Below are positions 55,790 through 64,000 of a stretch of DNA of 64,000 nucleotides, one piece after another. This DNA comes from Aspidapion aeneum. Its lineage: Eukaryota; Arthropoda; Insecta; Coleoptera; Brentidae. The stretch lies in assembly GCA_963576565.1 (NCBI GenBank), contig OY755042.1, forward strand, positions 15,041,272 to 15,105,271, in the 5' to 3' direction. The position numbers and the translations under genes are program-made. The notes under the pieces were generated by a model that saw nothing but the letters and a program-made list of their open reading frames with translations, was not told the origin of the DNA and made no database searches. Each line of letters begins with the position of its first letter. Positions within the stretch are counted from its first letter, which is position 1.

Positions 55790-56192
55790 CGATCTTCACA
55801 CTACATATATAAACAGTTTTTGTAAATATCTTAGGAACGGAAGCACCTACAAAGTGGAAAACCACATATTGATGCTCCGCTAAGAATTTTTCAAGTTTTT
55901 AACTGTCAAAAACCTGTCGTTAGCATTAGTAAATTTTGACCAAAATCTATTTAGCTGTTTCCAGTAATGTTGTCTATTTTACCTAAAAATTTTATGTAAA
56001 TCGGTTTGGCGGTTTGGGAGCTGTCGTGGGCCGGAGAGACAGACACACACACGAACAGACGAGACGTCACGACGATATTGCTAAGATAGGTCAAAATTCA
56101 CCCAAATAACACATCTTTCGTGTTAACTTAAAAAAAAATCGTCGAAAATAATACCTACTCTATCCATTACTGCGCGGACTAGGAAGGTAAAG
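55790..56192 (-). mobile_element. TACCTTCCTAGC element, inverted partial copy
   Basis: The right boundary GACTAGGAAGGTA (56178-56190) is the element's left end in reverse. Then TTATTTGGGTG, a TGTGTCTGTCTC-type run and CCAAACCGATTTAC, all as complements, lead to TTCTTAGCGGAGC and a phrase near TTAGGAACGG. The far end is missing. Confidence 0.7.
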
Positions 56193-56884
56193 AAGAATTG
56201 ATGACAGTAACAATTATAACAGGAGTATCTATTAATATTCACTTTAGGTCAAGGGATTTACAGCAAAGGTCAACAATCACTTTTCGCGCATGTCTTCGAT
56301 GATTATACACACCATGTCTTGTTATTGTAAATACCGTATATTTTGTTAGCTTATAGCTGTCAGCCATATGCATAGAAACCCATAAACTATGTGGCAAGGA
56401 GAGACGGATAATATGCGTGGCACGTTCATTCTTCGAACTGCATTTTTGTAAAATGCATAACAACGAATCTTGTTCTGTCTATTCGTCTGTTGCGCGGCCA
56501 GTTTTTGACACATACGATGCAATAAAAAGACAAAATCAACGTACAGTAACTGCCAGTTAAACTTGCCATTAAAACTTTATCGACGATTTCGATGCAGAGT
56601 TTATGGATCTTCGGGCTAAAACTTACGAAGGTCGTTTTTATGTGAGATTACTGACCCTCCACTTTAATTTATCTCAAATTATTAGATAAGACGAAGCGCA
56701 ATTTTTAAATATCTTTAGACTAATTATAAGAAATTAATTGCTTAAAACATCTCAACAATATTTTACGTCTTTTTTACTTTACCGAAAACTTCCGGCCTAT
56801 AAATGGATGTGCATCATTTAAAGCTTCTAAAAGCACAGTTACCATATGACCTGATATGTTCAAATCATATTCGTTCATTCCTTA
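56193..56884. other. No gene recognised
   Basis: A 74-codon minus frame (56239-56463) has an unusually even amino-acid mix (HIIRLSLPHSLWVS) but no recognised domain or splice context. Confidence 0.4.
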
Positions 56885-57398
56885 TAGAATTTTAGCTTGC
56901 AAATGCGATAAATCGTTTAAAAGATAATTTAATTTTCTACAAAAAGTTGATTACCTTTTGAGAAATTGACATAAAACTGAATAATTTCGGTTTATTTTGC
57001 TTATACTATGGAAATACATAGGAAACGGGTGTACTGCCAACACTTCAGGGTTCGTTTCTCAGTAAGGGTACTACCCAGATAACTCACTTATATCTCATTT
57101 TATAGGCTATAAGTTGGTATTTCTTTATGCTATTACAGATTTTCTCAAAAATAAGCACTTTCGAAGTTAAAGGTTACTAATTAAAAAAATTGGTAAAAAA
57201 CCAAAATAGCGGCGAAATGTTTAGCATCATAACTCGAAAACTTATCGTCTCGTAGAAAAATGTGTAACAAAGTTTTTGTAAGAAATTTTATTGTCTTCAA
57301 CTTTTGTCCAAACTAAAACTTTTTTTTCTAAAGTGTATGTACAAGGGCAAAGTAATTAAGAAAAAAACAATTTCGTGCACACTAAATCCAATATGGCG
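56885..57398 (-). mobile_element. GCTTGCAAAAGGTG family, inverted partial copy 3
   Basis: Matches, in the opposite orientation, 31590-32040 of copy 1: ACATAGGAAACGGGTGTAC, AACACTTCAGGGTTCG, TTTCTCAAAAATAAG, GGCGAAATGTTTAGC and GTGCACACTAAATCCAATAT. It stops abruptly at ATGGCGAATG, where AACCG pentamers begin. In copies 1 and 2 the family sequence continues past this point. Its beginning (TAGAATTTTAGCTTGCAAA at 56887) is joined to a different segment, so it is rearranged internally. Confidence 0.7.
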
Positions 57399-57401
57399 AA
57401 T

Positions 57402-57412
57402 GAACCGAACCA
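57402..57412. repeat. AACCG pentamer trace at a repeat breakpoint
   Basis: GAACCGAACC lies exactly between the truncated end of the inverted-repeat copy and an unrelated tandem duplication. Confidence 0.6.
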
Positions 57413-57528
57413 AAACGGATACTCAATTTTTTTTTAGGAATTTTGTACCGTTTTGGGTTGCTTAAATAACCGAAACGGATACTCAATTTTTTTTTAGGAA
57501 TTTTGTACCGTTTTGGGTTGCTTAAATA
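57413..57528. repeat. 60-bp tandem duplication
   Basis: AACGGATACTCAATTTTTTT through GTTTTGGGTTGCTTAAATA occurs at 57415-57468 and again, unchanged, at 57475-57528, with a 60-base period. Each copy is preceded by AACCNAAACGG-like bases. It follows the AACCG trace directly. Confidence 0.9.
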
Positions 57529-57766
57529 GGATAGAAGATAAATAAAAGTCCTGCTGTTTTACAGGACCAAGGGACAAAAAAGTTGGGTTAAATCCCTTAA
57601 AAGAGGAGAATTTCCTGATTCCTATCTTAAATATGCCAGAGTTTCTCTAAAACATTTTTAACAGGAAAAAAGCAAAATTAATACTATAATTTAGGCAATA
57701 ATATATTTAGTGCTTAATTTGTCTATATCAGTAACTTAACTCCATTTTCTAACTGCATCATAGCAC
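57529..57766. other. AT-rich stretch, no gene recognised
   Basis: No supported feature is visible between the tandem duplication and the next element. Confidence 0.45.
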
Positions 57767-57768
57767 TA

Positions 57769-58755
57769 GAGACCCTGTATGTAAGACAGATTTTAAAGAA
57801 ATGGAGACGCGACAAACCAATCAAAGTCACTGAAACTCATATTTTTTGTTTATGCAAGGCCAACACAAAAATAGAGGCCACGACCCTGAAAAAATCAGCT
57901 GTTCTCCCGGAGCTGAATTTTACATTGGGTCTTATAGGAGGTCAGACGTTTTTTTATGATATTTTCAAAATGGCACTACAGATTTCCGCAAAATTTCAGT
58001 GAAATATTCTCAGACACCATCCTGATATTCCACCAAAGGTTTATAAGGAAGCAACATGATTAAAAGGTTAAAATCTTCAAGATTTAGCATTCCTTATTTT
58101 GAATTCAAATTACCCGCCATGTACCACATGCCAACTGTTATATTTGACATGTATTTGACTTTGTCATATGTGATTGTCACATTCGCTTCTGCTTTAAACT
58201 TAATTTTTGTGTGAGCTATTGAAGCGGCTATGAAAAATTAGGGCTTACTATACATTAAAAAAAATTGTTCTGCCAGAATAAAGTAAAAACAATCTAAAAA
58301 ACGGCTTTATTTAAAAAAAATCAATTATCCATGAACCGTCATTTCAACTTCAATATTTTCAATCAATCAATCAAGACAATCAGCTGTGTCGTAACGTGAC
58401 CATCAAAAAAAAATCAGCCCCGGATGTGACGTCAACAAAGTGGAGGATCGTGGACCGTCCATTTTGATAGCCCTGGTTTATGTTATTTCCTTGTCAAGTT
58501 GATTGGCGTTTTACAAAAGTTTTTGTTGGCGGTGAGTGACATCAATCATCATGCAAAATAAAACAGACAGGTTTGTTCATCACTCCCGGTATATGTTTTG
58601 TTAGAAATTGTTTATTTTTACTTTTCGACGCCTATAAATTAACCAGGATGGAAGGTGCATTTCTCTGTAAACAACGCTTAAATATAAAGGACCGATACCT
58701 CCCTCCTTTAAGTTTGTCGCGTCTCTATTTCTTTAAATGTTAAGTACAGGGTCTC
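57769..58755. mobile_element. TA-flanked TIR element with GAGACCCTGTA ends, about 990 bp
   Basis: The left end GAGACCCTGTATGTAAGAC, then TTTTAAAGAAATGGAGACGC and GACAAACC, pairs with GTTTGTCGCGTCTCTATTTC, TTTAAATGTTAAG and TACAGGGTCTC at the right, about 50 bp imperfect. TA is present on both sides (57767-57768, 58756-58757). The interior has no transposase but includes TGACGTCAAC and CAGCTGTG stretches and corresponds, inverted, to 36097-36935. The solo end at 55295 belongs to the same family. Confidence 0.82.
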
Positions 58756-58757
58756 TA

Positions 58758-59150
58758 TATAACACTATTTTTAAAAATCATTAATTCACAGAAAAAAAAA
58801 ACAAAAATAAACACTGGGAATAGGCACAGAAACCAAAAAACAACGCTCTGTCATCCATGCCTGAAAATAATCACGTGACCAAAAATAACCAATGCTTTTT
58901 GTACCAAAAACTGATTTTAAATCACTTCCGTCACATAGCGAACACCAGTTACTAAAATACCAAATTCGTTACATGATAATTTTTTCCAAGGGGTAAAAAA
59001 AGGAGATTCGTCTGTAAAATTGGAAGCAAGTTAGGTATGTTCGTGTATTTTGTTTAGTCGATGCATTCTAGTTCTTGTTGGTTCCCTTTTTTTCGCTCTC
59101 TACTACTTATTAATAGTACAAATTAAAAACTATTTTAAAAAACCTTATGA
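58758..59150. other. No gene recognised
   Basis: No repeat or protein-like frame is identified. Confidence 0.45.
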
Positions 59151-59624
59151 TCACAGATTTCTTAACCACCAACTGGATTGCTGCCAAATATCGCTGAAAA
59201 ATTTAAAAATAAATGCACCGATGAGCTCATCGAGAAGAATAATCGGGTTCCTAAATGCATCGGTGAAACATCGATGAAATCCATCAGGTTTCGGTAGTTG
59301 CGATGGATTCCGCCGATTCACCAATCGATGCCACCAAAACTCACCGACACTGGCAGATGCTGAGCAATTCCTGATGAATTTGATTTGTGTGTCATTTGTC
59401 ATTCGAATCAGCTGTATATTTTTATATACAAAAATTTGATCCTCGCCCTCTACCTTGATGCCCACCAAAATAGTTTCCTCCGTTTCTTTCATTTCCATTT
59501 TTGTTGTGTAGGAAAAAAATATATTTTTAGAAAAAACAGATACATTTCTATATAATTTCATCAGGTTTCTTTTTATTTTTCGATGGCTCATCAGCATTCC
59601 ATCGATGAATATCCGATGGGTCAC
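59151..59624 (-). CDS. Unidentified 157-codon open frame rich in ATCGATG-type palindromes
   Basis: The longest open frame in the window outside LINEs and simple repeats. Protein-like parts are KMEMKETEETILVGIKVEGE, DQIFVYKNIQLIRMT and FWWHRLVNRRNPSQLPK. The DNA is unusual: CATCGATG, GATGAGCTCATC, CCATCAGGTTTC and ATCGATGG recur on both strands at its two ends (59210-59330 and 59560-59630). It may therefore be the interior of an inverted-end element with an accidental frame. No known domain, intron or poly(A) signal was recognised. Confidence 0.25.
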   Translation of the reverse strand: MTHRIFIDGMLMSHRKIKRNLMKLYRNVSVFSKNIFFSYTTKMEMKETEETILVGIKVEGEDQIFVYKNIQLIRMTNDTQIKFIRNCSASASVGEFWWHRLVNRRNPSQLPKPDGFHRCFTDAFRNPIILLDELIGAFIFKFFSDIWQQSSWWLRNL

Positions 59625-59897
59625 TTGTCATTTCTTAACAATCTAGATTCTATTGATAAAAAAAACCGGATAAATTTAGAGATTCTCCCCAGCATGTGTT
59701 TGACGTATGACCCCGCTTCTGTTGGCTGTTTGCATCACTGAAATAGAGGTAGGCGCGTTGCTTTTAGGGTTTGGTTAGGTTTCTACCTTCCGCACCCAAA
59801 CCACCGCTCCGTGGGCTTTACAACAATTATTTTAATCGATTATTAATGATCCCACCAACACTGACTAACCTGTTAACAGACCCAAAATTGTCTGGAC
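59625..59897. other. No gene recognised; likely part of the 254-bp unit element
   Basis: The sequence becomes GC-richer from 59690 and leads into the direct repeat at 59898. A 72-codon frame (59771-59989) crosses the boundary and is not conserved in the second unit. Confidence 0.35.
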
Positions 59898-60245
59898 GAA
59901 AGTTAAAACCACATAGTTTTAACAAGTTCCTTACGAAAGCATCAAGCCATCAGTATATTGCAATGTCGTTAGGGGTATTTTCCCTCTGAGTAGTTGTTTC
60001 TGTTGGTTCTACATGGAGCTATCGCCTGCATTCACTTGAAGATGGCCCAAGAAGGCCGAAACCGGTCGTGGATGAACATGGATCACTGTTCCTGCAGCCT
60101 GTCAGGAAGTGTTCCAAATAAGGATGTCATATACTTGTAATCGACGTTGCAGAAAGTGAAAATCACATAGTTTTAACAAGTTCCCTACGAAAGCATTTAA
60201 CCATCAGTCTAATTCAATGTCGGTAGGGGTATTCTCCCTCGGAGT
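59898..60245 (+). repeat. 1.4 copies of a 254-bp unit with hammerhead-like motif
   Basis: 59898-59991 (GAAAGTTAAAACCACATAG to TCCCTCTGAGT) is repeated at 60152-60245 with about a dozen differences, an offset of 254 bases. Between them, CACTTGAAGAT, stem GGCC (loop CAAGAA) GGCC, then GAAACCGGTCGTG (60034-60070) has the layout of a degenerate hammerhead core, as at 50761-50801. Tandem units of this size with such a motif resemble animal retrozyme or Penelope-related repeats. The hAT MITE at 60246 interrupts the second unit, so the original copy number is unknown. Confidence 0.5.
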
Positions 60246-60497
60246 CAGTGGCGGATCCAGGGGGGGGGGGGGCACTAGTGGCACTTGCCTCCCCCCCCCC
60301 CGAGAATTTTTTGAATATACAAAAATGAGTAAAATGTAAAGTTTTTGCTAATAAAAATTCAAAATTTTGGCTTGCGGCGCATGAAAGTGTTTAGTGTTAT
60401 TATCATCAAAATTACAACCACTTTTAAATTATCCTGAATTTGTAGCCGTTTTTTACCAACAGAGAATGTCACCTAAAGTGCCTCCCCCCCTCCCGGA
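60246..60497 (+). mobile_element. hAT-like MITE (CAGTGGCGGATYCAG family), copy 3, right end lost
   Basis: Starts CAGTGGCGGATCCAGG and follows copy 2 through GAGAATTTTTTGAATATAC, TTGCGGCGCATGAAAGTG and CAACAGAGAATGTCACC to the C-rich run. The expected right end (GAGAAGCACCTCTGGATCC) is missing. The run is followed by GGACCGAACCGAACACC and further C runs. The left flank is CTCGGAGT; no matching right duplication is found. Confidence 0.88.
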
Positions 60498-60540
60498 CCG
60501 AACCGAACACCCCCCCCCCCGAACCAAACCCCCCCCCCCC
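60496..60540. repeat. AACCG pentamers mixed with C runs at the broken MITE end
   Basis: GGACCGAACCGAAC, a C run, CGAACCAAA and another C run replace the normal hAT end. Homopolymers make this a difficult place to sequence or assemble, so an artefact is possible. Confidence 0.55.
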
Positions 60541-62295
60541 AAACAGTACCTATTAGAATTATTTGTTTTGGGTTTTTTTAAAAGTGAAAAACAAAAATGT
60601 TGAGGGTTTGTTGTAAAAACACGTTCGAAAAACTATCCCACTTGGAGCACCTTAATTAGGAAGAAGCCAATTCTGACCGGTCGAAGGCAGTCTTGATCGA
60701 AAATGGTATAAAATTATCCTTGTTTTTATCGCGTCCCACTAGGTGGCAGCATTTTATGACAAGTTGCATGTTCAAAGAATAATAAAACCAAATATATCAA
60801 TTAATCATTAACTGAACTCAGGAAAGAAAAGTATTTTATTTATTACATACCGTTGATTGCTTTCCTTAACAGTATTTTTACGGCTTAATAATTGTCTCCA
60901 TAGGAACAATTTAATAGTTTATTATTAAATTGTGACCTTTCCTATCTAACCGAGGTGGAGTTTTTTCCTAATATAGTGACCACTACATACTTACCGTCCG
61001 GTTGGACTTTTGCCATGGTAGAGTCCCACGTTCGGCTAACTTCCGGTATATCTTAGTCATTGTATGCGGCAATGTCATTGACGCCTTTCGACAATAAGGC
61101 ATTAAATAAATATTCTAAGCAGACGATACCTGTAATATCGTTGTCTTGTATATTAACGAAAGTAATTGACTAATTTGTTTTTAAGATGTAAATTTTATCA
61201 ACCGCTTCAGCACGTTATGGCCATTCTTATCGCCTAACTTTGTGGCCAGACAATCCTATGCACCACAAATTTATTTAAATCCTCGAATGACCAAAAAAAG
61301 GAAATCATATAGGGTTAATCTCACATGAAATACCGAACGGCGCGAAGGCGGTGCACAGTGGTTTTTATAGGGTCAGAAGCGGCCAATATTCGGAAAATAA
61401 TCAGTGATTAATATTTTTGTGAAAATCCTGTATTTGAACTGCTAATAAGTCCCAACCTCTGGAACTAGAACTTTCGTTTCTATTTTGATTTCCCGCACAA
61501 ATTTCTTAAGAACTTGATAAATTTGTGATATTATCGATAAACCTGTATCTATAAGGCCAGATTTGATAGAAAAAATCTAGTAGCGCTTAGATTTGCTTAA
61601 GAAATTGAAAAATCTTTAGTGAAGTATAGTCTTCAAGAAATTTCAAGTATTGTAACCATATCTAACCATCATTGTTGGGCAAACAGTTACCGTATACTAT
61701 TGAAAATTTCATATAACATTAAACAAATATTAAATATAGAATGACATTTGTCTTATAAGAAAAATGGCGTATAAGCTATGTGATAAAGTGCTTTTATCTC
61801 TCAACAGATTATAATCCTTACTACGCCCCTGCTAGGAACTTTCCGCTCCGGGATAAAAATTGCTTCTTTGATCCCTTGGTAAAACATATGCTATTATAAA
61901 CTTCGTTTTTATTTATTCTCTTCGCAGTCCTTTTCTACTCAAACAATTATAGTCCTTGCTACGCTCGTGCTACAAACTTTATGTTTTAAAATAACAAGTG
62001 TCTTTACATTACCAAGTGTAGTACTAAACTTCATATTTGTGAATTAAGCTTTAAAAAAAAAGAAAAGTGTTTCGCTTTACATAAAATTACGAAAATTAGT
62101 TTTACTAATAAACGTGCCAGGAGTAAGTGAGGTGGTTGCACTTTTATCGAAATGTAGATATTTTTAATGTTTTAATATACGCATTAAAGAAATAATTCTT
62201 TTTGGCCGCGTCCTACACCATTTAAACCACCGTGTGGAGTGATAATTTTTTTTAATTAAAAATTTTGTCAATAAAAAACTTGAAATGAAATAAAA
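60541..62295. other. No gene recognised
   Basis: About 1.7 kb of AT-rich DNA. No dispersed repeat shared with the window and no convincing exon was found. Confidence 0.5.
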
Positions 62296-62297
62296 TA

Positions 62298-62446
62298 CAG
62301 TAAATATCGGTTATAACGACATTGAACGGACCGCTTAATTTCGGACGTTATAACCGAGCGTCGTTATAGATAAAAAAGCTAACACAATGGGTTATAATAT
62401 TATAGAATATCATAATATCCAATATCGTTTTAAGCGATATTCACTG
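62298..62446. mobile_element. TA-flanked MITE, pogo/Tigger-like ends, 149 bp
   Basis: CAGTAAATATCGGTTATAAC at the left pairs imperfectly with GTTTTAAGCGATATTCACTG at the right. TA is on both sides (62296-62297, 62447-62448). The interior GGACGTTATAACCGAGCGTC repeats the GGTTATAACG phrase. The CAGT...GTTATAACG pattern is typical of Tigger/pogo-derived MITEs. Confidence 0.8.
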
Positions 62447-62448
62447 TA

Positions 62449-63409
62449 CAGGCAGAAAAGCAATAAACTCTCGCATATTCTTAAAACTTTAAATCCTCCT
62501 GAAGCCTTAAGACTCTTGTAAGGAACTTACTAAACTTGATATTTGTGGTATTGAACTATTGAATAGACTATTCTAAAACTGCAAGTGATCTTCTTGCATT
62601 ATTTGTTCACCACAAAACTGTATACTTGTATACAATAATTAAATAAAATTGACAACTCCTCCCTTACCTTACCCTTACTCAAGAAAAAAACTAAAATATG
62701 ACTTTTTTAAGGATTTGGTTAAATTATTATTCTCTCCCTTAAATAACATTTGGTTAAAAACTGATTTAAGCATTAAATATTCAAATTTTAAGATTAAACT
62801 AAGAGATAAATTTGGAGATTTATTACTTAACAACTGCAAAAATACATGAAAATACTGTTAAAAGTTTCGAATATTTAAATTTATAATAATAAATAAAACG
62901 TAGGTGTTTGCTCATTTTAATAATATGTAATAATCTATTCACTCAACAAAATCTAAAATTTTACATTAGTGCTTACTTTTTATATCTTGGTTTATCATCG
63001 TAGTCATAATCATCATCATCATCATTGTCCTTAAACTTAAAATAAATCACATGGTAAAATAATGAGCTTATTTTACCGGGTCATTAAGACAAAGCTTTCA
63101 TTTAAAATTGGTTAGGCATTTAATCAAAACTTCTAGATAATTTTAACTCGGTATCTAGAAGAAATATCGGCAAATCTTCATTGAAAATCTATAATAAATG
63201 ATAAATAAATGGGTAATTACGAAATAAATTGTACAGAATGTACTTTCGATTTTATGGAGAGTAGTGTTTATAGGCGCTCCATATTTAATGGTACAATAAA
63301 ATTATTTTACTTGCCATTGAAAGAGCATAACATGTAATTTTTAAGGGTTGTGTGGGAATACTAAAGATATTACAAATTTATATAAACAAAATATTTTTAT
63401 TTTCTTTTA
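62449..63409. other. AT-rich stretch, no gene recognised
   Basis: Includes a short ATC run at about 63010-63026 and a 66-codon frame (62649-62849) whose composition is indistinguishable from chance. Confidence 0.45.
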
Positions 63410-63573
63410 AGGGACCGTCGTTAAATTATGTAACGACCAAGGGGGGGAGGGGGGGTTTGGCCTTGCGTTACACTTACTGTTTTTTTAATGCGTTTTTTCT
63501 TGAAATGTGTTCACAGGGGATGGAGAGTCAAAAATCCTGAATTTTTGTGTTACGTAATTTAAGAACATGCCCT
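63410..63573. mobile_element. TA-flanked MITE with AGGGACCGTCGTTAAATTA ends, 164 bp
   Basis: The left AGGGACCGTCGTTAAATTA plus TGTAACG pairs with the right CGTAATTTAAGAACATGCCCT, about 20 of 27 positions. TA flanks both sides. The interior has a G-rich run and no ORF of note. Confidence 0.78.
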
Positions 63574-64000
63574 TACAGTTTTCTATCGAAATAACATACA
63601 TTAACATGGATTATTAAACATAAACAAGTTAGATCTTACCTTAGAAAATTGAACTTAATGTTCGAAAGATCTTACCAAAGTTTAAATGGCACATCCAGAA
63701 TGAGTGCGTTTTTTATCTTGGTATTTCATTATGTGGTTAAGAAATGTCAAGTGCTTGTCAACCGCTGTTTTTGCTTTTTTTTGTTTTTGCTAGTTTTTTT
63801 CAAATTAAATTTGAAATAAAATTGCAATAACGATAACTGTTAAACACTGTTCTGCGTCTTACAACATTACTTTAATAATAAACAACAAAAATAACAACAA
63901 CTGACAGTCTACGCATTTTTGCCAAGGCTGCGATAAAATCAAAGTATAGTAAGTTTGGGCAGTGGTACAAAATAGCACAAGCCATAATAGCGCGGCCAAA
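63574..64000. other. No gene recognised
   Basis: AT-rich end of the window. Nothing is supported. Confidence 0.5.

Noticed and set aside
59760..59785. Interstitial TTAGG telomere repeat (GGTTTGGTTAGGTTTC)
   Set aside because: Only one TTAGG is present. No array of the canonical insect telomere repeat occurs in the window.
59898..60245. LTRs of a small LTR retrotransposon
   Set aside because: The 94-base direct repeats lack TG...CA ends, a primer-binding site or a polypurine tract. A tandem unit fits better.
62649..62849. 66-codon frame as a gene
   Set aside because: Composition is that of AT-rich random sequence, and there is no motif, splice site or conserved context.

Overview
The window looks like a stretch of AT-rich insect nuclear DNA made almost entirely of old and recent transposable elements. 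RTE- and jockey-type LINE reverse transcriptases, abundant hAT-like non-autonomous elements with 8-bp target duplications and a tRNA-derived SINE point to an arthropod, probably an insect. A beetle is possible, but nothing in the sequence fixes the order. I recognise no complete host gene, rRNA, true tRNA, CRISPR array or bacterial-type operon. The only convincing host-like signal is one short exon (about 21957-22018) that would encode a secretory signal peptide between good splice sites.

Layout. 1-9130 holds AT-rich DNA, two tandem copies of a small TIR element (2970-3418), a repeat with ends TACCTTCCTAGC (5681-6155, part at 8155-8420) and small MITE-like pieces. 9130-11880 is a minus-strand RTE LINE split by a 1.3-kb hAT-like element (9895-11196), which carries a further MITE. 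13125-15030 is a composite repeat: a conserved block, about eight 141-bp satellite units and a near-perfect fold-back. An inverted second copy (15897-19990) is split by the best-preserved gene here, a jockey-like EN-RT LINE (16219-19332) with a single one-base frameshift. A third copy lies at 40348-41330.

21617-30873 contains an AAAAG microsatellite, the signal-peptide exon, a LINE relic, and a nest in which a rearranged second jockey copy (27237-30513, minus) and a hAT MITE both sit inside an RTE copy. 31485-46420 holds long inverted repeats, LINE fragments, a SINE and nested MITEs. 46821-50024 has three hAT MITEs with perfect 8-bp target duplications. 50390-53370 has a pyrimidine-rich repeat with an inserted short retroelement, and a hairpin-capped element with a TCTG microsatellite and three 117-bp units. 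55243-60540 holds TIR elements, a tandem unit with a ribozyme-like motif and a broken hAT MITE. 62298-63573 adds two TA-flanked MITEs.

The most unusual pattern is a pentamer, AACCG (TTCGG on the other strand), in short runs at places where otherwise recognisable repeats are broken: 10357, 11213, 28347, 57402 and 60496, possibly also 55708. At 28347 it lies at the centre of a 279-bp, almost identical inverted duplication. This could mark a break-repair process that adds a telomere-like pentamer, or an assembly artefact; raw reads would decide.
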